Below, piece by piece: positions 1 through 11,630 of a stretch of 64,000 nt of DNA. Within the stretch, counting starts at the first letter, position 1. Each line of letters opens with the position of its first letter. The DNA comes from Acheta domesticus (Eukaryota > Arthropoda > Insecta > Orthoptera > Gryllidae): positions 71,504,984-71,568,983 of the forward strand of contig JAHLJT010003656.1 of assembly GCA_031308135.1 (NCBI GenBank), in the 5' to 3' direction. Below the pieces are notes generated by a model that worked only from the letters and a program-made list of their open reading frames with translations, made no database searches and was not told where the DNA came from. The position numbers and the translations under genes are program-made.

Positions 1-1130
1 TCTCTGCGACCTCCCAAATTCAACAGTTATTTACAACCATCCGATAAGAGAGAAAAAAGGGATATTTGGGATGAAACGCAGTTTTTCTAATCTGAAGGGG
101 AAACAATGTCCCTGTAAATGCTATAACCTGAATCCTTTGGCAGTCTCTTCAAAAGGTTTGGAACAACGGATTCTCCGACACCAACTTCTCAGTGTTTCCT
201 ATATTTGCACCTTGGTTCGGTTTTCCTGCAATAAGATAGCCTAGACGAGTACATATAGCCCACACTTTGAAATCGAAGCTGATGGGTTTACCATGTATAT
301 GCTGTTTGGTTCCGTGGTACCCATAGTAACCATAAATTCATTCACACGTGTCATTTGGGTAGAATTTTAGCCAAAGCTCGTTCATCATTTTCCTTAGAGG
401 CCGAAGCTTGGCGAATTTATCATAGAAGTCGATATACTGATCGAAACATACATACCAGTATCTCAAAATATCCTCAAATCGATTGCTAGACATGGCACGT
501 GCCACGCCAGAATGATACGCATCTGCTTTGTTGTTCCAGTACATTATGTACCAAGAATAACTACAAAACCTACTTAACAATAAGATTCCAAAAAGTCTAA
601 TTTCTCCTAAAGTTATACCAAACATTTTGCCATCTTTTTGAAGAGCATATAATTTAGCATGTTTTACAAACAACTCCACAACCTCGTCGTCGTAGAAATT
701 TTTAAAAAGTTGTTCAGTTGTTAAATCATTATTTGGGTACTCTGATTTGGTTCATGTACGCTCATGAATGAGGATTATGTCACTTTTCTCCAATCTCCTC
801 TGAGCGACTCGAATATTTTGAGATCTCTTTGGTTTCGGTGTGAGAGACATGTTGCTAGAATCATTTTCACACGTATCAGTATTACCCTCTGTTACGAATA
901 CATTACGCCAATAACAGTTCCACTCCATTAAGAGTTAATCTTTTTAAGTGAGCTTCTGCTCCGGCGCGAAGTTGATTTCCATTCAAATTGTTTGTTTGCA
1001 ACATCACACTCTTCATCGCCACTTTCTCCATCACTGAGTTGATGATTATCGGGGATTCTATGTAATTGGAGCACCGACGAGATCGTCATGAGATTCAAGC
1101 AACGTAGTTATTTCATCCAGTTAACCTATG
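1..1130 (-). pseudogene. decayed piggyBac-type transposase (partial)
   Basis: Read on the minus strand, this region gives a broken protein resembling piggyBac-family (PGBD / DDE_Tnp_1_7) transposases. The longest open piece (338-679, 113 codons) carries the family-like stretch MSSNRFEDILRYWYV followed by DKFAKLRPL and a downstream KMMNELW. After an in-frame stop, the segment at about 180-310 continues with GKPISFDFKVWAICTRLGY, which matches the 'GKPIRFGYKVW' region of piggyBac transposases. The acidic N-terminal part lies at about 700-1120 and also contains stops and frame changes. The C-terminal part runs off or decays at the left edge. It is therefore a dead copy of a cut-and-paste transposase. 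I did not find the terminal inverted repeats or a TTAA duplication. The family assignment is by recognition of motifs, not by search. Confidence 0.75.
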
Positions 1131-2234
1131 AAAGAAAACAATAATTATCTGCCATGAACTAACTAAAAATATGCTAAATTATTTACCACAAAGCATTTCT
1201 CTTCAATGAAAAAAGTTTAAAACATTCACGCATAAGAAAAATACCCCTACCGGCCAATGGCCACTGCCCCATTTTTGGGATGGTAGACGTACAAAACATA
1301 TGACATAGAAATATACTCGTAATCAAAGAATTGAACAGAGCAATATACATTACAAGTGATATATTGAGAAGAAAATAATAAAGCTATAAAGACTGAAACA
1401 AAAACAAAAGAAAAGCAGCTTACCAAAAACTAGAAGACATGCTGTCAATAAGAATACAATTTTTTCGTCTACGATGCGTATACTGCGAAACAATATGTGT
1501 GATGGAAAACAGTTGACTGAGATCCAAAGATACCAACACCAGCGCTACAGTACATCAATCATGGAGACATTGAAGTAACTTGAAAATAAAAAAATATCAA
1601 TCTAAGCACCCCAAAAATGAGGCACTTGGAAGATATAGGAAATTTTTCTCCAATATTGCAAAAAATGTAGCAGAAATTATGAACTTCGAAAAAGAGTTCC
1701 GTGTAAATCAAACTTTTTTTTACTCATAATGTTGCACTTCTATGAAAAATAGCTTTGTTGTCCTTTGATCAATGCATTAATTTTAAAAGCGAGACAAAAT
1801 TCGAGAACAATATTATTTGATACAGTGAGCAACTTAATATTAACTTTTCTGCGTTTTTTTCAAAAAATTACTTCTGTGTAAGAAAATAATTCTTTCGAAA
1901 TGTTGACGATCAAGATGAAAATAACTTTTATGTTTCACTGTTACATTATAGCTTGTTATTGCCTTCGATACAGAGCTTGATATTCGCTGCATAACTTACC
2001 TGGATCAAAAGGATCGTGGTTACAAGAGAAATATGAAAACAGTTGAATGATCCTTCATGTTCCCTTACGAAAAGATAAAGCGAGTCAAGTTAACATCTAG
2101 TTATTTAGTAAATACGTAATTCTGAATCAAAAAAATTACGTAAAAAATAAAATAATGTATGTACCACAGGCGTTAACTGGTTCTTATAATCTCAAGCGAC
2201 AGGAGGCCCTTCGACTAAACGCCCTCAGGCATTT
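1131..2234. other. intergenic, no gene seen
   Basis: AT-rich sequence with only short spurious ORFs. I recognise no RNA gene, repeat structure or coding similarity here. Confidence 0.5.
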
Positions 2235-3403
2235 TAGATATTTATTATTTCCGCAGATAGGTTTATACAACCTGGTGGCGGAACACTAAAATTTACATAT
2301 TACATCTACATATTATCATTATGAATTAAATACAATGTAACTTAAAATTATTTTAAGACAACAATAATAATAATAATAATAATAAGATAACAATGTTAAC
2401 AATAAATGCATTAATAACATTACCCGCATTAATTCTACATTTATGGTGGTCCTGTACAGATACTTTATACTAACATATACGACTTTTTATACACTGCACT
2501 CCACATCACTTCACTTCTCTTTCTACTTGTATATAGCACCACACTTCACAACACGTCACCACACGTCAATACGAATACTATAAACCAATGCATCTAATAA
2601 TTATCACAATACTAATAATGGAAACTATAATTAATAATAAACAATTCTAATGAACCTAACTTACTAACTAATAAAATTTACAAATATCATTAGTTAATTT
2701 ACTTTTAAATCTTTGAATACCTAGAGGAAAGGGTTCCAAGGCTGTCGCAGGCAACTTATTCCAGTCCGTTATAGTTCTATTTGTAAAGGAAAATTTCCAA
2801 CATCTGTTCTGTGTGGCCTAAACTGAATTTTGTGCTTGTGATCCCCTCTACTAAAATACGTGGGTCTACTGAGCCGGATATGGATATTTTTCCATACGCT
2901 TTGTACAAAGCACAGAGTCTTGCCTTAACCCTCCTGATTTCTAGTGACTCCCACTCTACTTTCTTCCTATTGCTTCGGAAAATAAATGTACATGCTCTTC
3001 TCTGTACTCTATTCAAATATTCGTTTTGTGAGATTCTATAAGGGTCCCAACAAACCGTCCCGTATTCCATTAATGGGCGAACTAGAGATATATAAGCTAA
3101 TTCTCTTGCTTTCGCAGTACTCTTTTTTAGTATTCGCATAGTAAAATGCAAAGATTTCCACGCTTTCCCCACGACAAAGTTTACCTGATTTTCCCAACTC
3201 AATTTGCTATCAAAAATTATTCCCAGATACTTACAAGACACTTGGAACACAACGACTCTTGGAATATTTTCGTTGCCTAAACGGTATTGAGTTTCAGTAT
3301 ACTTGCGGCCCCTACCAAACGTGATGGTTTTGCTTTTCGAACTATTTATTGTCATGATATTTTTTTCCGGCCAGAGATGTAATCTATTTAGATCACCCTG
3401 CAA
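2235..3403 (-). mobile_element. 5'-truncated non-LTR retrotransposon (reverse transcriptase C-terminus plus 3' UTR)
   Basis: A 208-codon minus-strand ORF (2777-3403) resembles the end of reverse transcriptases of jockey/CR1-like non-LTR elements. It begins QGDLNRLHLW, has KSKTITFGR and the motif KYLGIIFDSKLSW, then the thumb/C-terminal stretch RPLMEYGTVCWDPY. A frameshift near 2780 separates it from its expected ending (FTNRTITDWNKLP) at 2694-2790. The 3' UTR follows to about 2240, where CCGCCACCAGG resembles the end of a related element at 52050-52110. The copy lacks its endonuclease domain and most of its RT, so it is a dead insertion. A (TAA)n tract lies in the 3' UTR near 2366-2387. Class is inferred from motifs; the exact clade is not determined. 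Confidence 0.8.
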
Positions 3404-3600
3404 AATATACTCATCTACTTTTTTCTACCTCATCTTTACTACTTTACTACCTCATCTTTACTACTTTACTACCTCATTTACTCTCTATTACATCATTTTC
3501 TCGCCGCTCGATCGTTAGAACCCTTATAACGCCCTTGGTGCGTAAATAACTATTTTTAGAGAAATTGTGAAGCAAAAATTTATTGTCGAAGGTATTAGGG
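3404..3600. repeat. short CATCTTTACTACTTTACTAC direct repeats
   Basis: At about 3427-3482 the phrase 'ctacctcatctttactactttacta' recurs two to three times head to tail at the point where the non-LTR similarity begins. It may mark the 5' truncation junction of that insertion. Confidence 0.4.
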
Positions 3601-3769
3601 AACATTTCTCTTGCCTTCCCAGTCACAATCACAAAAAAGAAACTTACATTCTTTAAGCGGAATTCGAACCTACCGCACACGGATTGCCGTCACACGCAAC
3701 TGCTACATTTATGTCATCAATAATACAACGTCACTCGTTAAATACCCCACTTCTATTCGAAGCGAGTGG

Positions 3770-4030
3770 TGCATTGCAACCCTTCCCTTGGCTGCGTCGT
3801 GACGGCGGGGAGCCCGCGCGCGGCCATTGGCTGGGGCAGCCGGATCCGGAAGCGGCGCGTGCGAAAGCGGGGAAGTCCTCGGGCGAAAGCGCGGGCGCTC
3901 GCTGCGCGGATCCTGCAAGGGGCGCCCGTGACTCACTGCGCGCAATCCTTTGGCTCTTCCGTAAACGTTAGACCGCACGCGCCCACCCACACACCCTCCT
4001 CTCCCGTTGGTACAGTGTGCATTGCACAAG
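3770..4030. promoter_or_regulatory. isolated GC-rich island with promoter-type motifs
   Basis: About 250 bp of GC- and CpG-rich DNA within AT-rich surroundings. It contains an inverted CCAAT box (ATTGG in ccattggctgggg, about 3824) and a consensus AP-1 site TGACTCA at about 3929. No convincing coding exon could be joined to it. It may be a promoter or CpG island of an unrecognised transcript, or a GC-rich repeat. Overlapping ORFs on both strands here look like by-products of base composition. Confidence 0.35.
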
Positions 4031-4237
4031 CTTGTTTACTGTGGGAAGGTTCATGAATCGTAACCAATCTTTGAATGAATGAAATATATACATGGTGTGC
4101 AGGGAGGAAATGTCGAAACTTCGAAAAGAAGCTCTTAGACAATTTTAATCATATTTTTGTAAAACAAACTCTTTCGAAAATCCGAATGGTTGGGCCACAA
4201 TAATCACTCAACAGTTGGTTTGAAATATATATAATTA

Positions 4238-4830
4238 CTAGCGGAACCCGGGAGACGTTCTGCTTCCTTTCATCTTCTTCTTTCCCCTTCCATCTCCCTT
4301 CCTCTCTGTCTCCCCCCCTCCCTCTCTCTCTCTCTCTCTGTCTCTCCGTTTCGGTCTGTCCGTGTCTCAGTCCGACTGTCTCTGTGTGTCTCTACCTCTC
4401 TTTGTTCCTCTCATTCACATTTAGTTGCAGATTCTGCAAGTCTTTGAGCAGGTGAGGTAATATTTAAAAGCGCCGAACCAGCAAAAATGTAATAGAATGA
4501 AGGACTCATCCTTTAGATTACGGTGTGAGAAACGTTTCTTTCAGGTCTTAGGCCTAAAAATTTTAGTATTTAATGCCCTAGAACGCTTCATTTAGGAATT
4601 ATTTAACGATATAGATTCAAAATGCTACCGAGTGTTGCAGGTTGCATTTGACGTGAATATTTAGTTTGGATCTACAGCGCCATGTAGTGGAGTTACAACC
4701 GAATTAACAGCACATAAACCTTCTTGGTAAAAAAAAACACGTAGAAGTGCCAAATTTCGTGGAGATCGGTCTCACGGTATCGGAGTTTACCTCTTATACC
4801 AGCATTATTTTTATATAAACATGTGTCCCA
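4238..4830 (+). repeat. dispersed repeat family A, copy 1
   Basis: Starts at ACTAGCGGAACCCGGGAGAC, runs through a pyrimidine-rich tract (CTCCCTCTCTCTC), then 'attctgcaagtctttgagca', and ends after a block containing 'cagcgccatgtagtggagtt' and 'agaagtgccaaatttcgtgg'. The same order of blocks recurs at 7510-7995 and, reversed, at 35685-36205. No protein is encoded. The element class is not recognised. Confidence 0.65.
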
Positions 4831-4989
4831 CCAACTATAGATCACTCCCATAACTTCTAAACGATTCAGGATATGGAAAAACAGTTTTCCCTTAACAATG
4901 CGGAATCATGAGGCAAGTAACATGTCGTAGAGAAATTGTCTATAATATTTTTAGTTTCTGAGAAATTTAATCATCTTTGATTTTTTAAA

Positions 4990-4990
4990 T

Positions 4991-5034
<44 letters not shown>

Positions 5035-5053
5035 ATTTAATCCATATGTGTGT

Positions 5054-5112
<59 letters not shown>
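4990..5112. repeat. compound microsatellite (TA)n followed by (TG)n
   Basis: An uninterrupted alternating AT tract at about 4990-5032 flanked by ATGGATATA / TATATCCAT (so it forms a perfect hairpin), followed by a (TG)n tract at about 5047-5112 with one GA interruption. ORFs of HTHTHT or CVCVCV across it are artefacts. Confidence 0.95.
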
Positions 5113-5116
<4 letters not shown>

Positions 5117-5259
5117 CGGCATTGAGGCTGTTTCTTGGAGACAGGAGTGTGAGAGGGGTGGCCGTGATGGATAGAGGCGTGACACGAAGAACGTATGAAC
5201 AAACATCAATATTAACGATCAGAATGAGATGTTTTTACCCATTTGTTCATCTGAATTGA

Positions 5260-7030
5260 ACTTCTTTTTTTTTACTAAAATTCCAAAGAAACGATAATCG
5301 AAAAGAATAAAATAAAAATAATTTGTAGCGAAAGGACGATAATAACAAAGATTCTTTTCAGACTGAGACAAGAATTGAGCTCAGTGTGTTATGACAGAAA
5401 CAAGCTGCCATTTTAAAACATGGTAAAGGAATGAATGCTTAAAGATTTTTGATGTAATATCCCGTTTAATTCATCATATCATAGATACGGAAATATTTTC
5501 TCTTATTATTCACTGTTGATAAATTTCTTATATAAACACATACCAAAAGAACAAAGCAATAAAAATTTTGAAATTGTAAGTCTGTCAGTGTAAATTTACT
5601 AAAAGTTTACACAAATGCATATGCGCATACACGACTGCTAATACTGATTGGAGAGTTTCTCACTTCATAACGCCACGTGCTGCCACAAAATCCACGGCAG
5701 AAGGTCGAAATGTACAGTTTTCTTTTCCATTTTTGAACAGCATTGAACAGCTGTAGAGGTATTTCTCCCGAGGCCCAATCTATCCTGGAAAGATCAACGT
5801 GTGGAATTATGGGGATCAGCCATTCGGTCGCATCCCTTGGTTAAGAGGTTTTTAGCCTTGAATAATAAATTGTGGGGTAATAGGATGATGTGATATATAT
5901 ATGTATGTATATACATACTCTAGGGCATCATGTTTCAAATTTCTTTTTATCACAAACTTGAGAAGCACACAAAAAATTTAACATAAAAATAGCCTCGGAA
6001 GGTTAAGCTTGAAAATGAGTACGGCCCTCATCATCATCAAATGCGAGGCTACCAAACCTGTGCTTAACGGTGGCTGTGCACGTACGCCTCCTGAAAGGGA
6101 TGCAAATGCCTCTGCCCGCCGGCGTGAATGCCTTTGGAAAGCGAGACTCTCACTACACAACAGACAGGTGCTCAATGTAAACTCTTTGACTACCGAGGCC
6201 TCTCTTTGAAGATTTCCCTCTTCACACTGCTTCACGGTCAGCACTTAATGTCTTTTCTCAGAAAATTAATGCGTCGGCTGTAAAGAAGCCAGGTCTCTAA
6301 TGAATGTAAGAGAAGGCGATGGAGCTGACGTTAAGGATATATTAATCTATACTGGAGATCCAATGAATGAAAATGAATTAATTTAGGATTTACTTTTTGT
6401 TGTCATTCCGGGATAGAACTGAGAATTATAATACAGATTAAATTAACTGAAGTATCAGGTAAACACACATAAAAATTATATTATTTTAGTATTGTATAAA
6501 TTATATTATAAATAATAACTATTAAATATTAGAATCGAGAAGTTTTTACAGAATGTAGTATACTTTTCGCGTGAAAATGTACTTTTTGAATTTACATGCT
6601 AGATAAAAATAGCGTCTTCTTGCTGCATGCTTCCATAAGGTCTTCTTCATCAAACTTACATTGCATTTTAATGTAGTTGTAAACTTAATTCTGTCTTGTG
6701 ACTAGGAGAAAGGATTGAGATTACATCCTTATTAATATGCAACGGGTATAAGAAGTAAGAGAATGGGAGAAGAGAAAGGTAGGAAAGGAATGTGTTCTGG
6801 AAATAAACAGTGGAAAGAAACGTCTAATACGAGATTTTGATTAGCAGTTGAGTACTGGATCCACTCTTGCCACAAAAGCAGTTGAGTACCATCGCTTGCA
6901 TCGACAATGGGAGGTCCAGAGTGACAGGCAGGTGGCAAACACCCACGTCCTAAACTCCATGAGACATCTCAATTCCAAAACATTACCATTGATTCACTGA
7001 TTCATTCGTACATTATTGTTTTATGTTCAT
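5260..7030. other. intergenic, no gene seen
   Basis: AT-rich sequence with a short tatatatatgtatgtatata tract near 5894 and no supported gene or RNA. Confidence 0.5.
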
Positions 7031-7034
7031 TAAT

Positions 7035-7405
7035 CCCTTAAGTGTAGTGTTTAATATACCCATAGAGGTGCGGCTAAGTTCTTCCTCCTCTGGGACGTGA
7101 CATCCGGTGACACGACAGCTTGCAAGATTTCCCCCTCCTGGTATCTCCGTCAGGGGCTCACCGCCCCAGCCGAGACAACTTCAAGTGACTGACTGGTCTT
7201 CCAAGATGTATTGTAGTGTAGTGAATGTAAATGTAATTGTTGGTATGTTTAAGGGAAGAGATTCCGAGACGGATGAGGTAGGGAAGTTCGCACAGGACCC
7301 TATCCCATTCGCAAGGGTACTGCTCCGGTATTGGCCTGGTTTTTATAGGAAAAACCAAAGAAAACTACCGATTAAAGTATCCGGACGCGAGAATTCTAGA
7401 AAAAC
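7035..7405 (-). mobile_element. SINE-like repeat family B copy (minus, partial)
   Basis: Carries the family's diagnostic blocks in reverse order: 'cacttaagtgtag'-type end, 'ggtactgctccggtattggc' and 'aaaactaccgattaaagtat', ending near 'gcgagaattctag'. Compare the full plus-strand copies at 57185-57700 and 17210-17755. No protein product. Confidence 0.7.
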
Positions 7406-7509
7406 AATTGAATTCAACAGAGCAACGATGCCTATATCGTAAATACTCCATCGTCGGGACTCGAATTCTAGAACCTCCCGAGCAAAGACGAGGCAAAGAA
7501 CATATAAAA

Positions 7510-7995
7510 TATACTAGGAAAACCCGGCAGACGTTGTTCTGACCTTCATCTTCCTCTTTCCCCTCCCATCACCCTCTCATTGTCTCTCACTCCCTCTCTC
7601 ACCCTGTCCCTTTCTGTCTCTGTCCTTCTCATTCACATTTAATTGCAGATTCTGCACATCTCTGAGCAGGTGAGGTAATATCGGGAAGCGCCAGACCAGC
7701 AAAAATGTTATAGGATGTTCAAGAATGTTTCATCCTATTACATCAGGCCTTTGGCCTCAAAATTTGAGTTTTTAAGGCCATAGAACGCATCGTTTAGGCG
7801 CTATTTAACGATATAGATTCAAACTCCTACCGAATGTGTTGCGGGCTGCATTTGACGTGAATATTTAGTTTTGTTCTACAGCGCCATGTAGTGGAGTTAT
7901 AGCAGATTTAACAGCACATAAACCTTCTTGGTGAAAAAAAATATAGAAGTGCCAACATTCATTAAGACTGGTCTCACGGTGTCGAAGTTTAGCTC
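7510..7995 (+). repeat. dispersed repeat family A, copy 2
   Basis: Begins ACTAGGAAAACCCGGCAGAC at about 7512 and shares with copies 1 and 3 the pyrimidine tract, 'attcacatttaattgcagat', 'tttaacgatatagattcaaa' and 'acagcgccatgtagtggagt'. Confidence 0.7.
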
Positions 7996-8004
7996 CTTAA
8001 AATC

Positions 8005-8155
8005 TGGAAGTTTGAAGCCAAAGGTCACAAAGGAACGTTCCTCGCACCATAATCTATAGGACGAGAGCTTCTTGGACATTCTATTACATTTTGCTGTTCC
8101 GGAGCTTCTCGATACTACCCCACCTGTTCAGATAAGTGCAGAATATGCAACTGTA
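8005..8155 (-). repeat. inverted partial copy of repeat family A
   Basis: 'aaggaacgttcctcgcaccataat' through 'ctgttcagataagtgcagaatatgcaa' is the reverse complement of the 5' half of family A (compare 35935-36060). It lies directly after copy 2, so copies 2 and 2' face each other and could fold back. It is either a nested head-to-head insertion or part of a longer palindromic version of the element. Confidence 0.6.
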
Positions 8156-8914
8156 CCGAAAATAATTTCTTGATATTCTAGGAGATTAAATTGGACGGAT
8201 GTACATCTCAGTTCGGTAATAACCTTAAATAATATTCCAAAGAGTATGGTTATGCTTGCTCGATCCTGTATTTTCTCATGGAGAACTTTAAGTAGCTTTC
8301 TCGAGTGTAAAACACTTTTGTAATATTTTTGTTATTATCAAGGAAAGCGAAAAGCTCTCAAGGAAGATTGTATAATTACTTCAAATGTTTTTTAAAAAGT
8401 CTTATGGGTTTTTCCAAGAACGTATCTATAATACTGAATAAAACTTAATTCAAAATTTGTTTCAAACAACAATTTCATTTTTTATTTTAAATTCTACAAG
8501 TAGTACACTGGAAGTTACCTTTATACAATTTTAAACAAATAAACAGTTTCTTTAACTACTTCCCTTCTTAATATGGAAAAGGAAAGATAGGGAAGAGAGT
8601 GAAATTTAACATGCGAGAGTTCTCGTACGGGTACGCTAGTAAGTTATGAATACAACGCAAACTAAGGTAGCAATACATCTCACGTGGCTCTTATGTGTCC
8701 TGAAGTATTTCTCGTTTACTTTGAAAAATCGTTTCCTCCTTCGACATTAACCATAGCTGAACATGAGCGCTTAATTATCTTGGGAAGCGAGCAGATAAAT
8801 AGGTAGACGGACAAGCGACTGAAGGCCACCAAGAGCGGGCGGGCTGGCGAGAAATGGACGGGCGAGCTGCTTTTCAGATTGAGTAGTGATTCCGAGCGCG
8901 TCAACTTATAAGTT

Positions 8915-9330
8915 TATTCCTGTAAGTGTAGTGCATAATTTCCCTTCGTGAGGTGGCGGCGATCTTTCGCTGGATAGTGCGATCCGGCACCGATCTACCT
9001 GACGGCTAGCGGGGTTTTCCCCCAATCAGGCGTCTTCCATCAACGAGGCACCGCCCCAACCGGTTTCAAGCTCTCAGCTCCCGACTAGTCTCCCGGCATT
9101 GTGATGGTGTAGAGCATGTAAGTGTAAGTATATGTTAAGGGGTGAGGATAGAACATGGAAGGGGAAGGAAAGATCGCAAGCGGTCCCTGGTCCCTTTCTT
9201 AGGGTACTGCTCCGGCATTCGCCTGGTATTGAACGAAGAAATCATGGAATACTACTGATCAGAGCAGCCGGCCGCTAGAATTCTCCTCCTGACAGAGACT
9301 GAACTGGACCTAGCTATGAAGCTCTCGTAT
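8915..9330 (-). mobile_element. SINE-like repeat family B copy (minus)
   Basis: Contains 'gtaagtgtagtgcataattt', 'gcgatccggcaccgatctac', 'ctgacggctagcggggtttt', 'agggtactgctccggcattc' and 'gccgctagaattctcctcct', the reverse-order hallmarks of this family. No coding capacity. Confidence 0.75.
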
Positions 9331-9524
9331 GCGGCTCTTCAGTCTCATGTTTTAATAAACGGACGAAAGGACTGGTAAACAGGTGATAACGTGGCAGGAA
9401 CTTGGGTAATCGACGGGATATTAGACTAGCAGGTGAGCGAAAGGTTCACGCTCGACACGATGAGCGATGGATGAACAAAAACCGATCAAGAGGACAGGCA
9501 AGAGAGTGGGTGAACTGGTATGCG

Positions 9525-9930
9525 GACAAACAGGTATGCGGACAAACAGGTAGACGGACAAACTGGTAGACGGACAAACTGGTAGACGGACAAACTGGTA
9601 GACGGACAGACTGGTAGACGGACAAACTGGTAGACCGACAAACTGGTAGGCGAGCAAATTGGGAGTCGGGCAAAATAGTAGGCAGACAAATTGGTCGACG
9701 GGCAAACTCGTGAACAGGCAAATTGGTAGGCGGGAAAATTGGGGAGACGGGCAAACTGTCGGGTGAGTTAATTGGAAGTCGGGCAAACTGGTAGACGGGC
9801 AAACCGGTGGGGGATAAATTGGTGGGAGGGGAAATCAGTAGGTGGGCAAACTAGCAAGCGGGCAAATTTACGAACGGGCTGACGAAAGGGCAAACAAGCG
9901 GGCTGCGGAAATAACGTCCGGACAGGCCAA
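9525..9930. repeat. 16-bp minisatellite, GGTAGACGGACAAACT-type
   Basis: Near-perfect 16-bp units (ggtagacggacaaact) at about 9540-9640, grading into more variable units (gtaggcgggcaaattg, gtcgggcaaactggtag) until about 9930. Three units equal 48 bp, so minus-strand reading frames stay open as a 16-residue Y-Q-F-V-R-L-P-V-C-P repeat (9421-9802). I regard that ORF as an artefact of the minisatellite. Confidence 0.85.
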
Positions 9931-9934
9931 CAGA

Positions 9935-10245
9935 TGAGCAAATATCAGGCAACCGAGGAGCTGGCGGTTTGCGGAGGGTTGGGCCGGCAGGCGAACGGGC
10001 ACCGAGTGAGCGGGCGAGCGGGCGAACGGCGGGCAGGCGGCGGAGCGTGGCGGCCGGGGTTCGAGGCGGGTAAGGCGCGGGCGGCGGTCAAGGGCTGCGG
10101 CGAAAGTCGAGGGCGTTCACCCGCCGGAGAAAGCGCCGCCAAGGCCAGCCCAGCGGGCGACGAGCGCCGGCCGCCGAGGGGCCCCTTCTTCCCACGCCGG
10201 CGCCCTTCCACTTCCCTTCAGGAGATCCGGTCCACCGCCGCGTAA
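9935..10245. other. GC-rich island
   Basis: About 300 bp of very GC- and CpG-rich sequence adjoining the minisatellite. ORFs are open on both strands but show only base composition (runs of A, G, R, P). No exon signal links it to a gene. It may be an undetected CpG-island promoter. Confidence 0.35.
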
Positions 10246-10309
10246 ACGATCCTTCACATGAAATAACTTCTTGGAAAACCGTCGTGGAGTTTATATAAAC
10301 GTGATCTAA

Positions 10310-10395
10310 AAATGTTTCGGAGATAACAGGGGATAAACAGGTTTTATCGGTCTTATGCGTCTTAAACAGGTTTTATGCGTCTTTAACCCCTGTTA
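10310..10395. repeat. short tandem repeat of AAACAGGTTTTATgcGTCTT type
   Basis: 'aaacaggttttat' occurs twice (about 10335 and 10365), each followed by a 'cgtctt'-like block, and is flanked by 'acaggggata' and 'acccctgtta', so the whole segment is also partly palindromic. Confidence 0.5.
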
Positions 10396-11628
10396 CCGTG
10401 CAACCCTTCAGGTTTGTTAAGGACACTTATACCTACCTGTATGTTAAGAAATTTAACATCCTTAGCAACGGGTTTTAACTTTCTTAGCAAAGTAAACAAA
10501 CAACCACCGATTCATCGCAAGCCAACTTTATTACGAAAAAACAACACGGCAATTTACGAGACAAATAGGAATGAAAGTAACTCATTATTTCGGGGGATGC
10601 TCATTGTTAATTGTAATGTTATTGATGGTGCAATTAGAAAATTCGGTAAATTAGCATCATTTTCATGTCATTCCATGAAATAAATCTCTTCTCTAATAAT
10701 ATTTACTGACGGTGTGGTGTCTCCACTGGAATTAGATGCGCCACTTTCCTCGCCGATAGTCATTTTTTTTACTTGTGGCCTCGGCAGTAATAACACTCAT
10801 AATATTTATAGGTAAGTTGATAGCTATAAAAACACTTAAATTATTCTCATGTTGATATGATAACTAGAAATGGAACTTAAATATGCCAGGTGAAATTCCC
10901 TTCAAAGATATTTTTTCTGTTACTGCAGAGGATACGCGAGATCGATAATCCCAACAACAGTAAGCAAATACTTAGATAATCTTGTGTACAGAAACACCCT
11001 TTGCCGCCAAGTAAACGTGAATTGTTGTCGTTCGATTCCTACAGCCGGATCTAAGTACCGCGGGCATGTCCCTGGGGACTGATGCGCAAATGCATGTATT
11101 AGGTGCCAGGCAATATCTTAGATGGAAACCGTGCATGACTATCCATGATAATCCATGCACAAAAGTGTAGGGTGTTGTAAACCTGAATTTTTCACATTAT
11201 AGGATTGTTGGCATTTAAAATTTTTCCATTTTCATTTTATATTTGAGACATTTTCAACCAAGTTATAAATCGGATTAAATTCTGTTTTTCATTTCAATAT
11301 TAGCATAATTTACAGTGTTAAAATGCACTTCTATTATTTTCACTTTGTCTGAGTTCTTCGTTTCAACATTTTTATTAAATTTCGTAACATCAAAAACTAT
11401 ACTTTGTAGATAAGCAATTCATGAATAATCTTTTCATTTTCTACGAAATTCAACGCTTAAGAGATGTTACCATCTTAAATGACGTTGAATAGGTAGATTT
11501 ATCGTTGAACTCCGTTTCAGACGTTATTTGCTATCATTTGTTTTTGAAAGAGGGATGCAGTATATCTTTTAATACTTCATAATTTATATTTATTTTTCCA
11601 TTTTTACTCAGCTGACATGTAAATAGTC
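10396..11628. other. intergenic, no gene seen
   Basis: AT-rich sequence with short ORFs of no recognisable similarity. Confidence 0.45.
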
Positions 11629-11630
11629 TA

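Noticed and set aside
4951..5259. HTHTHT and CVCVCV ORFs on both strands
   Set aside because: Direct translation of TG/TA microsatellites.
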